A DNA stretch of 64,000 bases from an uncultured Clostridiaceae bacterium (GTDB lineage Bacteria; Bacillota; Clostridia; TANB77; CAG-508): the NCBI GenBank assembly GCA_949927585.1, contig CATLFA010000001.1:81795-145794 (forward strand). Reading direction: 5' to 3'. A program made the translations under genes and the position numbers. Below, piece by piece: positions 37,963-46,728 of the stretch (the first letter of the stretch is position 1; each line of letters starts with the position of its first letter). The notes beneath the pieces were generated by a model. That model worked only from the letters and a program-made list of their open reading frames with translations, did no database searches and was not told the DNA's origin.

Positions 37963-39840
37963 TTACATTCCTTCTGAATTTGCATTTTTATCAGTTTCTC
38001 TTGTTGCTTGACCTGATTCTGACAAGTCTTCTGCATCTTTTTCTGGTCTGCCACCTTCAGAAGTAGTTTGTGTTACTGTAACCTTTGAACTATTTTTATT
38101 CTCACTAGAACCATCACTACCACTTTGTTGGAATTGACTTACTAATGGTTTCATCATATCTTTTAATTTTGACTTTTCTCCCATTTGTAACATTCTTTCA
38201 AAATCGTGTGGTTCAAATCCTAGGTTTGCTCCCAAGTACTCTGCTGGTAGATTTGCAGTTGTAAAGTTACTCATTGCTTCTTTTTGTTCTGATTTATCTC
38301 TGTAAAAATTTCCAAAAAAGCTTACTTTCCAATCTTTTTCTCCAACATATATTTCAATTAATAAATTTGTAATTGTTGTAAATTGATTATATATATATCC
38401 AACAAAACTAAAATCTGTTAAGTTAGAAAAGTCAATTACTGCTTGATTCTTAGCTTCACCAACACCCATTACATTTCCTGCAATACCAACAGAACTAAAG
38501 AAGTTTTGTTCTCCTTTTCCTGTAATATTATCTTGTGTATTACTATTTTGTAAACTAATTGGGTCGGAAATATCCAATGGAGTACTGAATGTAATAACTC
38601 CTTGTGGTAACGCTTTTTGTAACGCAGCAATTGTTTGCTTTGCCAATTGTAAAGGAACTTTTGGCTTTTCTACAGACTCATAAGGAATAATTTGTGGTAT
38701 AATACACCACGTCTCTAATATAGATTTTTGTTTTTGTATATTCTTATATTCTAATATATCTAATGAATCAGGTAATAATGCAGCCAATAATGGTACTTTT
38801 GTAGCCCTATATGGGTCTGCGACAATACAACATCCGTGTAATGGACTAATTGGGATATAAATTCTATTTCTAGCATTTTTTACTCTATCAACAGGTTTCC
38901 TCTTTACTGTACCATCTGGATTTCTTAAAACATTTCCATTATCATCTAATTCTGCTGGGCTCATATTGTCTTCTATTAAATCTCTATAATAATCATATAT
39001 TTCTGGAGCAATTTGTCCCATTTCATATAAATCTTGGAAGTAGTAAGCATCTACTTCGAAACATACTCCAAAAGTGCTTCTAACATTTGTTATCCTACAT
39101 TGGTTAGTTGGAATTCTTAAAAAGTCAAAATAATCTTTACTCTTTCTACTAAATAAATAAAATCCACAACCATTTTTAATTACATCTGCTACTATTCTAG
39201 GATATTGCTCTCTTATTCTTAAAGATTCCAAAAAAGTATAAATTCTTTTTTTACTCTTATCAAAGCTTGGTATCTCACTTACATCTCTTTTTGGAAACAA
39301 ATAGTATTTAAAACTAAAAAGTGATATGAAATACTGTTCAACTCTTTCAAACTGTAATATGTTATTTCTAACAAATTCGGCAGCTTGTCTTATATCTAAA
39401 GAATTTTTTTCTGGATTCTTTAATAGTGTTCTAATCTTATCTCGAGTGTATTCCACACTTTGTGGATACATACCCTCGACTACACCTTCACTAAATATTG
39501 GAGAATAGCTCCCCCAGTCAGCAGTCTTTAATGTATCAACTGTTAATTTCTTTAATGCAGACTTAATAGAAAACATTGCTTTTTCTTCTCCACCCAATTC
39601 TTCTATCTTGTCTTTATTAAGATTTTCAAAGAAAACAGTCGCTGTTCTATTTAATAAATCTTCCCTCATCGCTATTGCATCTGAATACTTCAATGATTGG
39701 GCATATTCATTTAATTCTTTATAATAATCTTCCCAATTCATATTTTCTTCAGGTTTATTATTTATATCTTCTGACACAGCGTTACTATTCCCCCTCTCAT
39801 TTATAATTTTAAAAACTGTATCCAAAATTATTGTTTCCAT
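37963..39840 (-). CDS. Portal protein
   Basis: 625 aa. Large, helical and acidic, with ENMSPAELDDNGNVLRNPDGTVKRKPVDRVKNARNRIYIPISPLHG, PLLAALLPDSLDILEYKN and a C-terminal low-complexity tail (SSENKNSSKVTVTQTTSEGG). Size, position directly after TerL and before the protease, and lack of other enzymatic motifs support a portal of SPbeta YonE-like length. It overlaps the TerL stop by 32 nt, with its ATG at 39840. No CGG in frame. Confidence 0.7.
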   Translation of the reverse strand: METIILDTVFKIINERGNSNAVSEDINNKPEENMNWEDYYKELNEYAQSLKYSDAIAMREDLLNRTATVFFENLNKDKIEELGGEEKAMFSIKSALKKLTVDTLKTADWGSYSPIFSEGVVEGMYPQSVEYTRDKIRTLLKNPEKNSLDIRQAAEFVRNNILQFERVEQYFISLFSFKYYLFPKRDVSEIPSFDKSKKRIYTFLESLRIREQYPRIVADVIKNGCGFYLFSRKSKDYFDFLRIPTNQCRITNVRSTFGVCFEVDAYYFQDLYEMGQIAPEIYDYYRDLIEDNMSPAELDDNGNVLRNPDGTVKRKPVDRVKNARNRIYIPISPLHGCCIVADPYRATKVPLLAALLPDSLDILEYKNIQKQKSILETWCIIPQIIPYESVEKPKVPLQLAKQTIAALQKALPQGVITFSTPLDISDPISLQNSNTQDNITGKGEQNFFSSVGIAGNVMGVGEAKNQAVIDFSNLTDFSFVGYIYNQFTTITNLLIEIYVGEKDWKVSFFGNFYRDKSEQKEAMSNFTTANLPAEYLGANLGFEPHDFERMLQMGEKSKLKDMMKPLVSQFQQSGSDGSSENKNSSKVTVTQTTSEGGRPEKDAEDLSESGQATRETDKNANSEGM

Positions 39841-41649
39841 AACTTATAGATACTAAATCATTTACGTCATACTCCTCTTCAACTTCTTCATTGTCCATAA
39901 ACATTTTTGCATAGTATAATAAATAAGAAATTGCAGAGAATTTATCCTTGTTAATTGTTCTTTTTATTTGTTTAACTTTTAAACTCTTATTGTCTTCACT
40001 AACAACTGTTTTTAAGTTAGACATTTCATTTATAAATCCTGAAACTTGATTACATTGATATTCAATATCTTCTACAGAAACACCTAAATTTAATCCATAG
40101 AAATCTTGCATCTCGTATTGTTTCTTTCCTTGTTTATTTAATCCATCAATAACATCTTTTCTAACTGCATCAAATGTAGATGCCATTAAAACGTGATGTC
40201 CTTTAAACATATTTATAAAGTTAACAATAATATCATTCTGTTTACCAGATACTATCAAATCCCAAACAAGTTTTGGAGAATTTTTATTTTCTGGTTTTTT
40301 AGTAATTTTACTTTCAAACATTAAATCAAAACTTCCTAAATTTGTATTTGTTTCTGGGTCAAAATGATTCTCCATTAACTCTTGAACTAAACCTTGACCA
40401 ATAGCGTTAGCATCAACAACTATCGATTTTACACGGCTTTTTGTCAAATCTAATGAGCCACCATAAGCATAAAATAATTTCTTTATAAATATTGCATCTT
40501 CTGAAAAGTCTCCAGAAGTTGGTATTGTATTGAGACTTACAACTTGGACTTTGTCTAAAGTGTTGTTTTCTTTTTTAAGTATTCTTCCAACTACAATAGA
40601 TGTTGTATTCTCACCAGTACCAGCAACGTCCACAGAAATAACAAATTCCGTATTAGGATTCTTTTTATTTAATTCTGCTATTTTAAACATATCATTAAAT
40701 TTCAATGTTCTACAAGCCATTAAATCATTTGCACTTACTAATGCTCCTTCTGTACTTCCTACCCATTCACACAAATAGTTCATACGAAAGGCAATTTCAT
40801 CTTTCTCTCTTGCAGAATTTACAGCTGTCTTTGTTAATCTACCATATCTATATGGTAGCATCCAATTTGCCCCAAATAAATAAGAGCCTTTAAGGTCTGA
40901 CATATTTTCAGCAACTTTTGTAATTATTTCAAATTCATCTGCATTACGATATCCACTTGTGGTATATCTTGCAATTTGTCCGTTTAATTCTTCATAATCT
41001 GCTACTCCACCCATAGTTTGTCTAGGAACTACAAATATAGGAGCAACTATATCTTCATAGTCTGCGTGATTTATAATATTACTTTCTTCTATACTTCCTC
41101 TATGTCGTCTTTGTCCTTTCGATGCTTGATTTATAGGTAAAGATGTACATCTTGACCCATTTTTAAAAATAACTTCTGCCGTATCTTTTGCAAAAGAACT
41201 TTTAACAATTTCTTTTTTTAAACTTGGAAAAAATCCCAAAACTTCTCTATGTTTATCTGCCCAAATATTAACCGCTTGTTCTTTTGTTCCTGATGTTATA
41301 CTTAACTGCACTCCGTGGGTAAAATATCGCCAAAAAGTACAAATATAAAACATCAAGCATTGTTTTACCAGTTCCGTCTTGGAATACATAAATATGGGTC
41401 AGGAAATCTAGCTAATATTCTTAATTGCATCCTTTGATGGTCATCGAAATTTATTGCTTTTTTTCCTTTTGGTTTTATCATATCATAGTATATATCTGGG
41501 TAAAACCTAAGCCAGCTAATTAATTCAGCATATTTATGACTATTTCTTATAAAATGCTCATAATATATTTGATTTCTTAAAGGGCTTTTAGGTGCAAAAT
41601 TATTTGGATTCCATTGTTTTAATTTTAATTGTACTTCTTGTTCTGTCAT
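39809..41649 (-). CDS. Terminase large subunit (TerL), two +1 shifts at CGG
   Basis: 612 aa assembled from three frames. Site 1, AGA-CGG-A (C at 41376), joins LCIPR to GTGKTMLDVLYLYFLAIFYP, creating the Walker A P-loop. Site 2, 20 codons on, CCA-CGG-A (C at 41315), joins FYP to GVQLSITSGTKEQAV. ATP-binding, coupling (ITSGTKEQA) and Walker B (HRGSIEESNII) motifs, then the RNase H-like nuclease acidic residues (VISVDVAG, IVVDANAIGQG), are all present. The start ATG at 41649 overlaps the stop of the upstream gene. The ORF track shows 41365-41649 and 39809-41389 only, and neither alone is a functional packaging motor. Confidence 0.88.
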
Positions 41650-43436
41650 TACTCATCATCACCGTCCTCATCCTCATCATCACCAAACGTTGGTAACAAC
41701 CATAAAGGTTCTTGATAAGTATCTGATAAGTCTTGGAATATTGCATTTCTTTCATTTTTTGCTTGTTCAATTTGGTCATCTGTCATTCCAGAATCCCTCA
41801 TCTTTTTAGTTAGTTCTTCATCATAAAAATGATAAATATCTTCATAAGAAGCTTCTGGTTTTCCTTCTAGTCTTCTTATATAATTAACATTTTGCCAAAT
41901 TAAGAAGTCCATATCATCATATGGCATTTTTCTTGCTTTTGGTAATGTTGGAATTGCCGAATAGTATTCCTCAACTGTTTCTGCTAATTGAGCAAAGCTA
42001 TCTACTCCATCTCCAAAATCACCTGTTAATTGTTTAACTTTTAATTGAGCATTGTCAGCAGCTTTATCTGCCAAACTACTCCATTCTTTTATTTCTTTTA
42101 AGTCTTTTCCTTCTGCTAATGCTATTTTTTCTTTTAAACTATATATTATATATTTTTTTAAGGCTTCAATATGTAAATCTGTTTTTTTAGTTAAAAATTT
42201 TTCCAATTTATGGTATTCTTCTTCCATTGATTTATATTCCTCTGGCTTAAATCCTCTACCCCATTTATCTTCCATACTTTCAACTACTTCATTTTCAACC
42301 TTTACTTTTTTCTCAACCAAGCCTTCATTTAATTCTTTTATAAATACTCTTGAAGTTAATGGATGATATTCCTCATATCCAAAAATATCCCCAACAAAAT
42401 GACTATTTCTAAATTCTAACATTGTTGTAGGGGCTTCTTTCTTTGTACCATACATTCGTTTTAACTCAGTTAAATAACTTACAAATAATGATTTTGGATG
42501 TCCTTTTCTATTCTCCCATTGTCTACATACAAGTTCAGCAACTTCTTGGTCAACAATAACATTTGCAATCTGACATACAGATATTATTACATATAATGGA
42601 TTTTTACACATTTCATATGTCTGTATGCAATATTGTTCTAAACAACCACTACAAATATGTATTTTACCATCTTTTGTAACTAATTTATCAATATGGTCAT
42701 AAAAACTATGGTCTTTTGATAGATATCTACCACATCTAATACATTGAATGTGATGTGATGGAATAATCATATATTCCATATCTTCATTAAGTACTGTTCT
42801 GCTATTTAATAAATCCATTAGTGCTCCGCCATTATTTCTGACTTCGTCACTTAATTTTTTTGGAATAATAGATAAAGATTCTATATTTCCATATTTTTCT
42901 AAATCATCTGCTAATTGTCTTAATCCATCAACAGTATCTTTTGTAAAAAAGTTTTTATTTTTTCCTCGAAAATCTGGCTTTACTACTCCATTTATTCCAT
43001 ATAAGTCTTTCATCTCATTTTCTAATAAATTTTTTGTTCCATATGAAATATCGCTATCTATAGATATAATTGGAGTATCTCCTTGTTTTTTCTTTTCATA
43101 GAAATCTGGTTTCATCTTTCTAATCCCCAAGAAACTTTTATTATATCCATCTGGTTCAAGGGTTTTTAAAGAAGATATATAGTCATCTGCTTTTTCATTT
43201 GCTATTGACTTTTCTGCCTTTGGATTCCTTCTATTTTCAACCTGTTCTAAAACTTCCATATCAAAGACATCAGCTCCATACTTTTTTTTGTCTTTTGCTA
43301 ATTCATAGTCTTTATATGATGATTTCGTAACATTATTCATCCAAGTTCTTTTCGCCAATATTAAATCTTTTTTTGCAGTACAACCAACAAGAGCTTTACC
43401 ATTTTCTCGGTTAGTCATTTTATATATCGTTATCAT
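41649..43436 (-). CDS. GIY-YIG-like/zinc protein at the small-terminase position
   Basis: About 595 aa from ATG 43436 (GAGGAG 9 nt upstream; TTG 43439 also possible). An N-terminal degenerate GIY-YIG nuclease-like module (IYKMTNRENGKALVGCT...) is followed by a unique middle, a zinc site CIRCGRYL...CSGCLEQYC (about residues 230-270) and helical C-terminal segments ending in an acidic tail (DDEDEDGDDE). It is immediately upstream of and overlaps TerL, so it is a candidate DNA-recognition subunit of the packaging terminase. The nuclease active site may be inactive, since the second half of the GIY-YIG motif is weak. Confidence 0.5.
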   Translation of the reverse strand: MITIYKMTNRENGKALVGCTAKKDLILAKRTWMNNVTKSSYKDYELAKDKKKYGADVFDMEVLEQVENRRNPKAEKSIANEKADDYISSLKTLEPDGYNKSFLGIRKMKPDFYEKKKQGDTPIISIDSDISYGTKNLLENEMKDLYGINGVVKPDFRGKNKNFFTKDTVDGLRQLADDLEKYGNIESLSIIPKKLSDEVRNNGGALMDLLNSRTVLNEDMEYMIIPSHHIQCIRCGRYLSKDHSFYDHIDKLVTKDGKIHICSGCLEQYCIQTYEMCKNPLYVIISVCQIANVIVDQEVAELVCRQWENRKGHPKSLFVSYLTELKRMYGTKKEAPTTMLEFRNSHFVGDIFGYEEYHPLTSRVFIKELNEGLVEKKVKVENEVVESMEDKWGRGFKPEEYKSMEEEYHKLEKFLTKKTDLHIEALKKYIIYSLKEKIALAEGKDLKEIKEWSSLADKAADNAQLKVKQLTGDFGDGVDSFAQLAETVEEYYSAIPTLPKARKMPYDDMDFLIWQNVNYIRRLEGKPEASYEDIYHFYDEELTKKMRDSGMTDDQIEQAKNERNAIFQDLSDTYQEPLWLLPTFGDDEDEDGDDE

Positions 43437-43456
43437 CAAAAATCACTCCTCTAAAA

Positions 43457-44089
43457 TTATTCTGTTGGTTCCTCTGGAACTTCTGGAGTGTCTTCTAATT
43501 TTTCTTCTTCTCTTTCAACTCTAATAAACTCATAAGCAACTTTTTTTTCATCTACTCTTGAAACTGCCATACTAAATGATTTTGGTAATAAAACTTTATC
43601 CATTTTTCTTTCTCCATCTTCATATAGCACTATTTTATTTACTGTTCCATCATTATTATCGTAAATTAGAATTTTATTTACTGTTCCATCTTCATTTTCT
43701 TCACTCATTATTTTATGATTTTCATCAAAAACAATAATATCTCCTGCATCTGCTCCTAAATAATTAGCCTCATCTAAGAATATAAATTTATCAGCTAATT
43801 CATCACCTTCAGCAATATGTCTTAATAATATATAATCATATGTCTCTTTAAAAACTTCTGCCTTACAAGGATAAATTTCTCCTTTAACTCCTTTTATAAT
43901 AAAGTCTCCTTGTATCGCATTCATTACTCCTTCAAGAGTTTTAATTTTTACTATTTCATTAACATTTTCTAAAAAAGCATCTATATTTGATACGTTATTC
44001 ATCCTAACTTGTTCTTGAAACCAAGTCGGAATCTTATCATATCCAAGACGAAAACTTTCAACATATACGGGTTTCTTTTTAAATACCAT
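43457..44089 (-). CDS. Conserved phage protein (GDxIIKGVKGExYPCK family)
   Basis: 210 aa, AAGGAGG before ATG 44089. MVFKKKPVYVESFRL, IKTLEGVMNAIQGDFIIKGVKGEIYPCKAEVFKETYDYI is a widespread siphophage motif of unknown function, here extended by two repeated beta segments (KILIYDNNDGTVNKIVLYEDG) and an acidic C-terminus. It lies between the tRNA and the terminase block. Function unknown; the family assignment is by motif. Confidence 0.65.
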   Translation of the reverse strand: MVFKKKPVYVESFRLGYDKIPTWFQEQVRMNNVSNIDAFLENVNEIVKIKTLEGVMNAIQGDFIIKGVKGEIYPCKAEVFKETYDYILLRHIAEGDELADKFIFLDEANYLGADAGDIIVFDENHKIMSEENEDGTVNKILIYDNNDGTVNKIVLYEDGERKMDKVLLPKSFSMAVSRVDEKKVAYEFIRVEREEEKLEDTPEVPEEPTE

Positions 44090-44119
44090 TTTATTTCCTC
44101 CTTAATAAATATTCCTTCT

Positions 44120-44195
<76 letters not shown>

Positions 44196-44199
44196 ATAT

Positions 44200-44228
44200 A
44201 AAAACGGCTACCACAAGTGGTGCCGTAT
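44200..44228 (-). terminator. Intrinsic terminator after the metallophosphoesterase gene
   Basis: ACGGCACCAC-TT-GTGGTAGCCGT (minus strand) with TTTTTAT after it, immediately before the tRNA gene. Good stem and U-run. Confidence 0.8.
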
Positions 44229-44234
44229 ATTTTA

Positions 44235-45581
44235 TTATTCAACTATTGTATTAATTATTTCAACTAATCCTTTATCTTTATCTAAAATAAAAGTTTGACT
44301 CATTTTATTTGTTCCACAATATCCTTGTCCAGATGTCCAATCTGATGCTCCTACAACAGAACTCATTCCATAAATATCTACTCCGTGGTCATCTTCTAAT
44401 TGACGTTTTGTATGAAGGTGTCCAAGTAAAAACATTTTATATGTAGTTTCTCCCCAAGCTCTTCCTGCTTCGGCAGCCATTATTTTTGCAACGTCATTTA
44501 TTTTTTCATTATGAGACATTCCTATTAAGTTACAACCATATCTTAAATATTTTCTATATTTTGCTCCAATATCTATGGTTACCGAACTACTATCTTTATA
44601 ATAAGCATTTAATGTTTGCATAATCCCAAACATAGACATTTCATCGTGGTTTCCTTTTACATTAACTACTTCAATTTGTGGGAAGAAAAATCTTAGTTTT
44701 TCAATTCCTTCTATTAGCATTTCAGTTGCTTTAGTAATTATTTCAAACCAATTTGTTTCTTGGTCTTGTTGTGTAAAATGTCTTGATGTTGTTCCTTGAA
44801 TATTATCTGCATTTAAGAAGTCGTTTCCTATTAATAACACAACTTTTTCAACAATATCTAAGTTACTTTTTCTTCTTATTACATCAGTGATAATACTATT
44901 AAATCTTTCTTCTGCTATTTTCATATTATATTCTTCACTCAAATTATCTTTTGCAAGTAATCCATAATGCAAATCTGCAACTCCAATTACAGCGATTTCT
45001 CTTCTTTCTATTGGTTCATTATCTTTTTCCACTATTCTTGCATATTCAGTACAAGAGTGAATTACATCATCGTTAGCAATTCTGTCGAATATTTTTTTAA
45101 TATTTTCTTCACTCCAATTAAATCCTTCTCGTGGTTTAACTGTTATTTTAGAACTATACAATTCATTGTCTAATTTATTATTCCATATTGATTGTTTTGC
45201 TCCAGTAAGTTCCCATTCATTTGGGTCATATCCGTGTAGTTTTAAAAGATAATCTGGGTCTTTAAGTTGTTCTTCACTTAGTTTTGCGACAATTGTTGAT
45301 GACTGTTCTCCAGTTTTTAATATTTGGAAATCCTTTTTTTGCTCTCCAACAAACTCTTTAACTGCTTCATTCCTTTCTGCTTCAAGTGAATTTACATAAT
45401 TCATCCCTTCATTGAAAGCATACCACCATTTACGATACTTGCTTTCTCCATAATTATCCCCATACTCTTCATTTAAGATTTGTGCTACTTCATCCCAAGT
45501 CAATCCTAAATTCTCTCTCTCACTACAGATTCTTATTTTATATTCTGTAAGAGATTCATCTTTATCTCTTCCTAATCCCAT
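44235..45581 (-). CDS. Calcineurin-like metallophosphoesterase with N-terminal HTH
   Basis: 448 aa, AGGAGA upstream of ATG 45581. Residues 1-60 hold a helix-turn-helix-like domain (LGLTWDEVAQILNEEYGDNYGESKYRKW). The C-terminal two thirds contain the metal-binding motifs DLH (VADLHYG), GND (LIGNDFLNADN), GNHDE (VKGNHDEMSMF) and GHLHTKR, i.e. a complete two-metal phosphoesterase site. SPbeta-type phages have a comparable protein (YonJ-like) next to the RNA polymerase gene. Possible substrates are 2',3'-cyclic nucleotides or DNA ends; none is specified by the sequence. Confidence 0.8.
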   Translation of the reverse strand: MGLGRDKDESLTEYKIRICSERENLGLTWDEVAQILNEEYGDNYGESKYRKWWYAFNEGMNYVNSLEAERNEAVKEFVGEQKKDFQILKTGEQSSTIVAKLSEEQLKDPDYLLKLHGYDPNEWELTGAKQSIWNNKLDNELYSSKITVKPREGFNWSEENIKKIFDRIANDDVIHSCTEYARIVEKDNEPIERREIAVIGVADLHYGLLAKDNLSEEYNMKIAEERFNSIITDVIRRKSNLDIVEKVVLLIGNDFLNADNIQGTTSRHFTQQDQETNWFEIITKATEMLIEGIEKLRFFFPQIEVVNVKGNHDEMSMFGIMQTLNAYYKDSSSVTIDIGAKYRKYLRYGCNLIGMSHNEKINDVAKIMAAEAGRAWGETTYKMFLLGHLHTKRQLEDDHGVDIYGMSSVVGASDWTSGQGYCGTNKMSQTFILDKDKGLVEIINTIVE

Positions 45582-45634
45582 ATAAATTCTCCTATCTAAA
45601 ATTTAGTTGAAGGGAGAGAATTTTCTCCCTTGTA

Positions 45635-45847
45635 TTATTCTTCATCTTCTTCTAAAGCATCTTCTGCTAATATACCAGTAGTTTTAGCAACAGCTATTTT
45701 AACTAATTGTCCATCAAATGATTCTAACATTGCTGCTAGATTTCTACTTCCTAAGTCTTCTACCTCAATTACGATTTTGTCATCCTTGATGTTTAATACT
45801 CCCTCTACTGATAAATTGTGTTTTTCTACGATTTTTGATTTTGCCAT
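45635..45847 (-). CDS. YonK-like small protein
   Basis: 70 aa, AAAGGAG before ATG 45847. MAKSKIVEKHNLSVEGVLNIKDDKIVIEVED...LESFDGQLVKIAVAKTTG closely follows the layout of the SPbeta YonK family (short beta-rich protein next to the phage RNA polymerase). YonK is structurally characterised but of unclear function; it may be a polymerase accessory factor. The terminal acidic LAEDALEEDEE is distinctive. Confidence 0.6.
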   Translation of the reverse strand: MAKSKIVEKHNLSVEGVLNIKDDKIVIEVEDLGSRNLAAMLESFDGQLVKIAVAKTTGILAEDALEEDEE

Positions 45848-45981
45848 TTTAATGACTCCTTTCTAAAATTTAATTTTCTAAAATAGAAATGCTTATCTTT
45901 CTATTCATTACTTATAATTTGTATATATACCTTCAAACCATAAGGGCTGCTATAAGTTTGAAGATTTTTCGCTTTCTTCCA

Positions 45982-46728
45982 TTACAAACTTTTGTTTGTT
46001 TTACTTCTTTGCTTTGATTGATTTGTTTGTAAATTTTTAATGACTTTCTTACAATCTTTACAATATTTATTGTTGCTTGATGTTATCTTTATCAAACATC
46101 CACAGTTCTCACATTTTTTAATTTTCTCTCCAAGATATTGCCTATAATGTAATACTGGATGTTTGAAATCGTTTATTCTAAATGCTTCTTCTCCATCTTC
46201 TTTAGTGATTAACACTTTAATTAACTCTTTAGTTCTTGTGTCTACAAACTTTATAAATTCGCTATCTTCTAGTAATTTATTCTTAATCTGTAAATCTTTA
46301 TTTCTTAATGATTGTTTACCCAATAGTTTTTTAACATCAGCTTCTTTAACAAAAAACCCTTTTTCGTCATTTGACCATTTAGAAAGGAATAGATATACTA
46401 TTGCTAAATCCCTTAAAGACTCATCTATTGTATTATTTATAATATCTACTTCTTCTTTATATATAATTACTGAGTTCATTACTTTTAGGTTTTCTGTCTT
46501 TGCAAAACTTATTGCTTTGTCTATTTTTAAAACTAAGTAATTAATTGGGATGAAGGTTTGTGAATTTTTTAATATATTAAGCATTTCTTCTCTAGCTTCT
46601 TGGTCTGTTCTATGCTTATAATGAATAAAATACTTTGCTAATATTTTAAAGTCTACTAAAACATTTCTTTGTGAACAACCATTTCGTATTATCTGTTCTG
46701 CATAAAGAACTTCATCAAAAATTATCAT
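45982..46728 (-). CDS. Zinc-finger protein coupled to the RNA polymerase gene
   Basis: 248 aa, ATG 46728 overlaps the polymerase stop (GAATGATAA). The N-terminal 150 residues are helical (VDFKILAKYFIHYKHRTDQEAREEML), and the C-terminus holds a treble-clef CENCGCLIKI...KYCKDCKK followed by a basic tail. Translationally coupled to the polymerase, it is a candidate promoter-recognition or accessory subunit. No family recognised beyond the zinc site. Confidence 0.55.
   Translation of the reverse strand: MIIFDEVLYAEQIIRNGCSQRNVLVDFKILAKYFIHYKHRTDQEAREEMLNILKNSQTFIPINYLVLKIDKAISFAKTENLKVMNSVIIYKEEVDIINNTIDESLRDLAIVYLFLSKWSNDEKGFFVKEADVKKLLGKQSLRNKDLQIKNKLLEDSEFIKFVDTRTKELIKVLITKEDGEEAFRINDFKHPVLHYRQYLGEKIKKCENCGCLIKITSSNNKYCKDCKKVIKNLQTNQSKQRSKTNKSL

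Noticed and set aside
45607-45632. Terminator at AAGGGAGA/TCTCCCTT
   Set aside because: The stem is good but no U-run follows on the minus strand; not listed as a terminator.
45928-45970. Hairpin CTTCAAAC...GTTTGAAG between two minus-strand genes
   Set aside because: A U-run follows only on the plus strand, where no gene is read, so a terminator role could not be supported.
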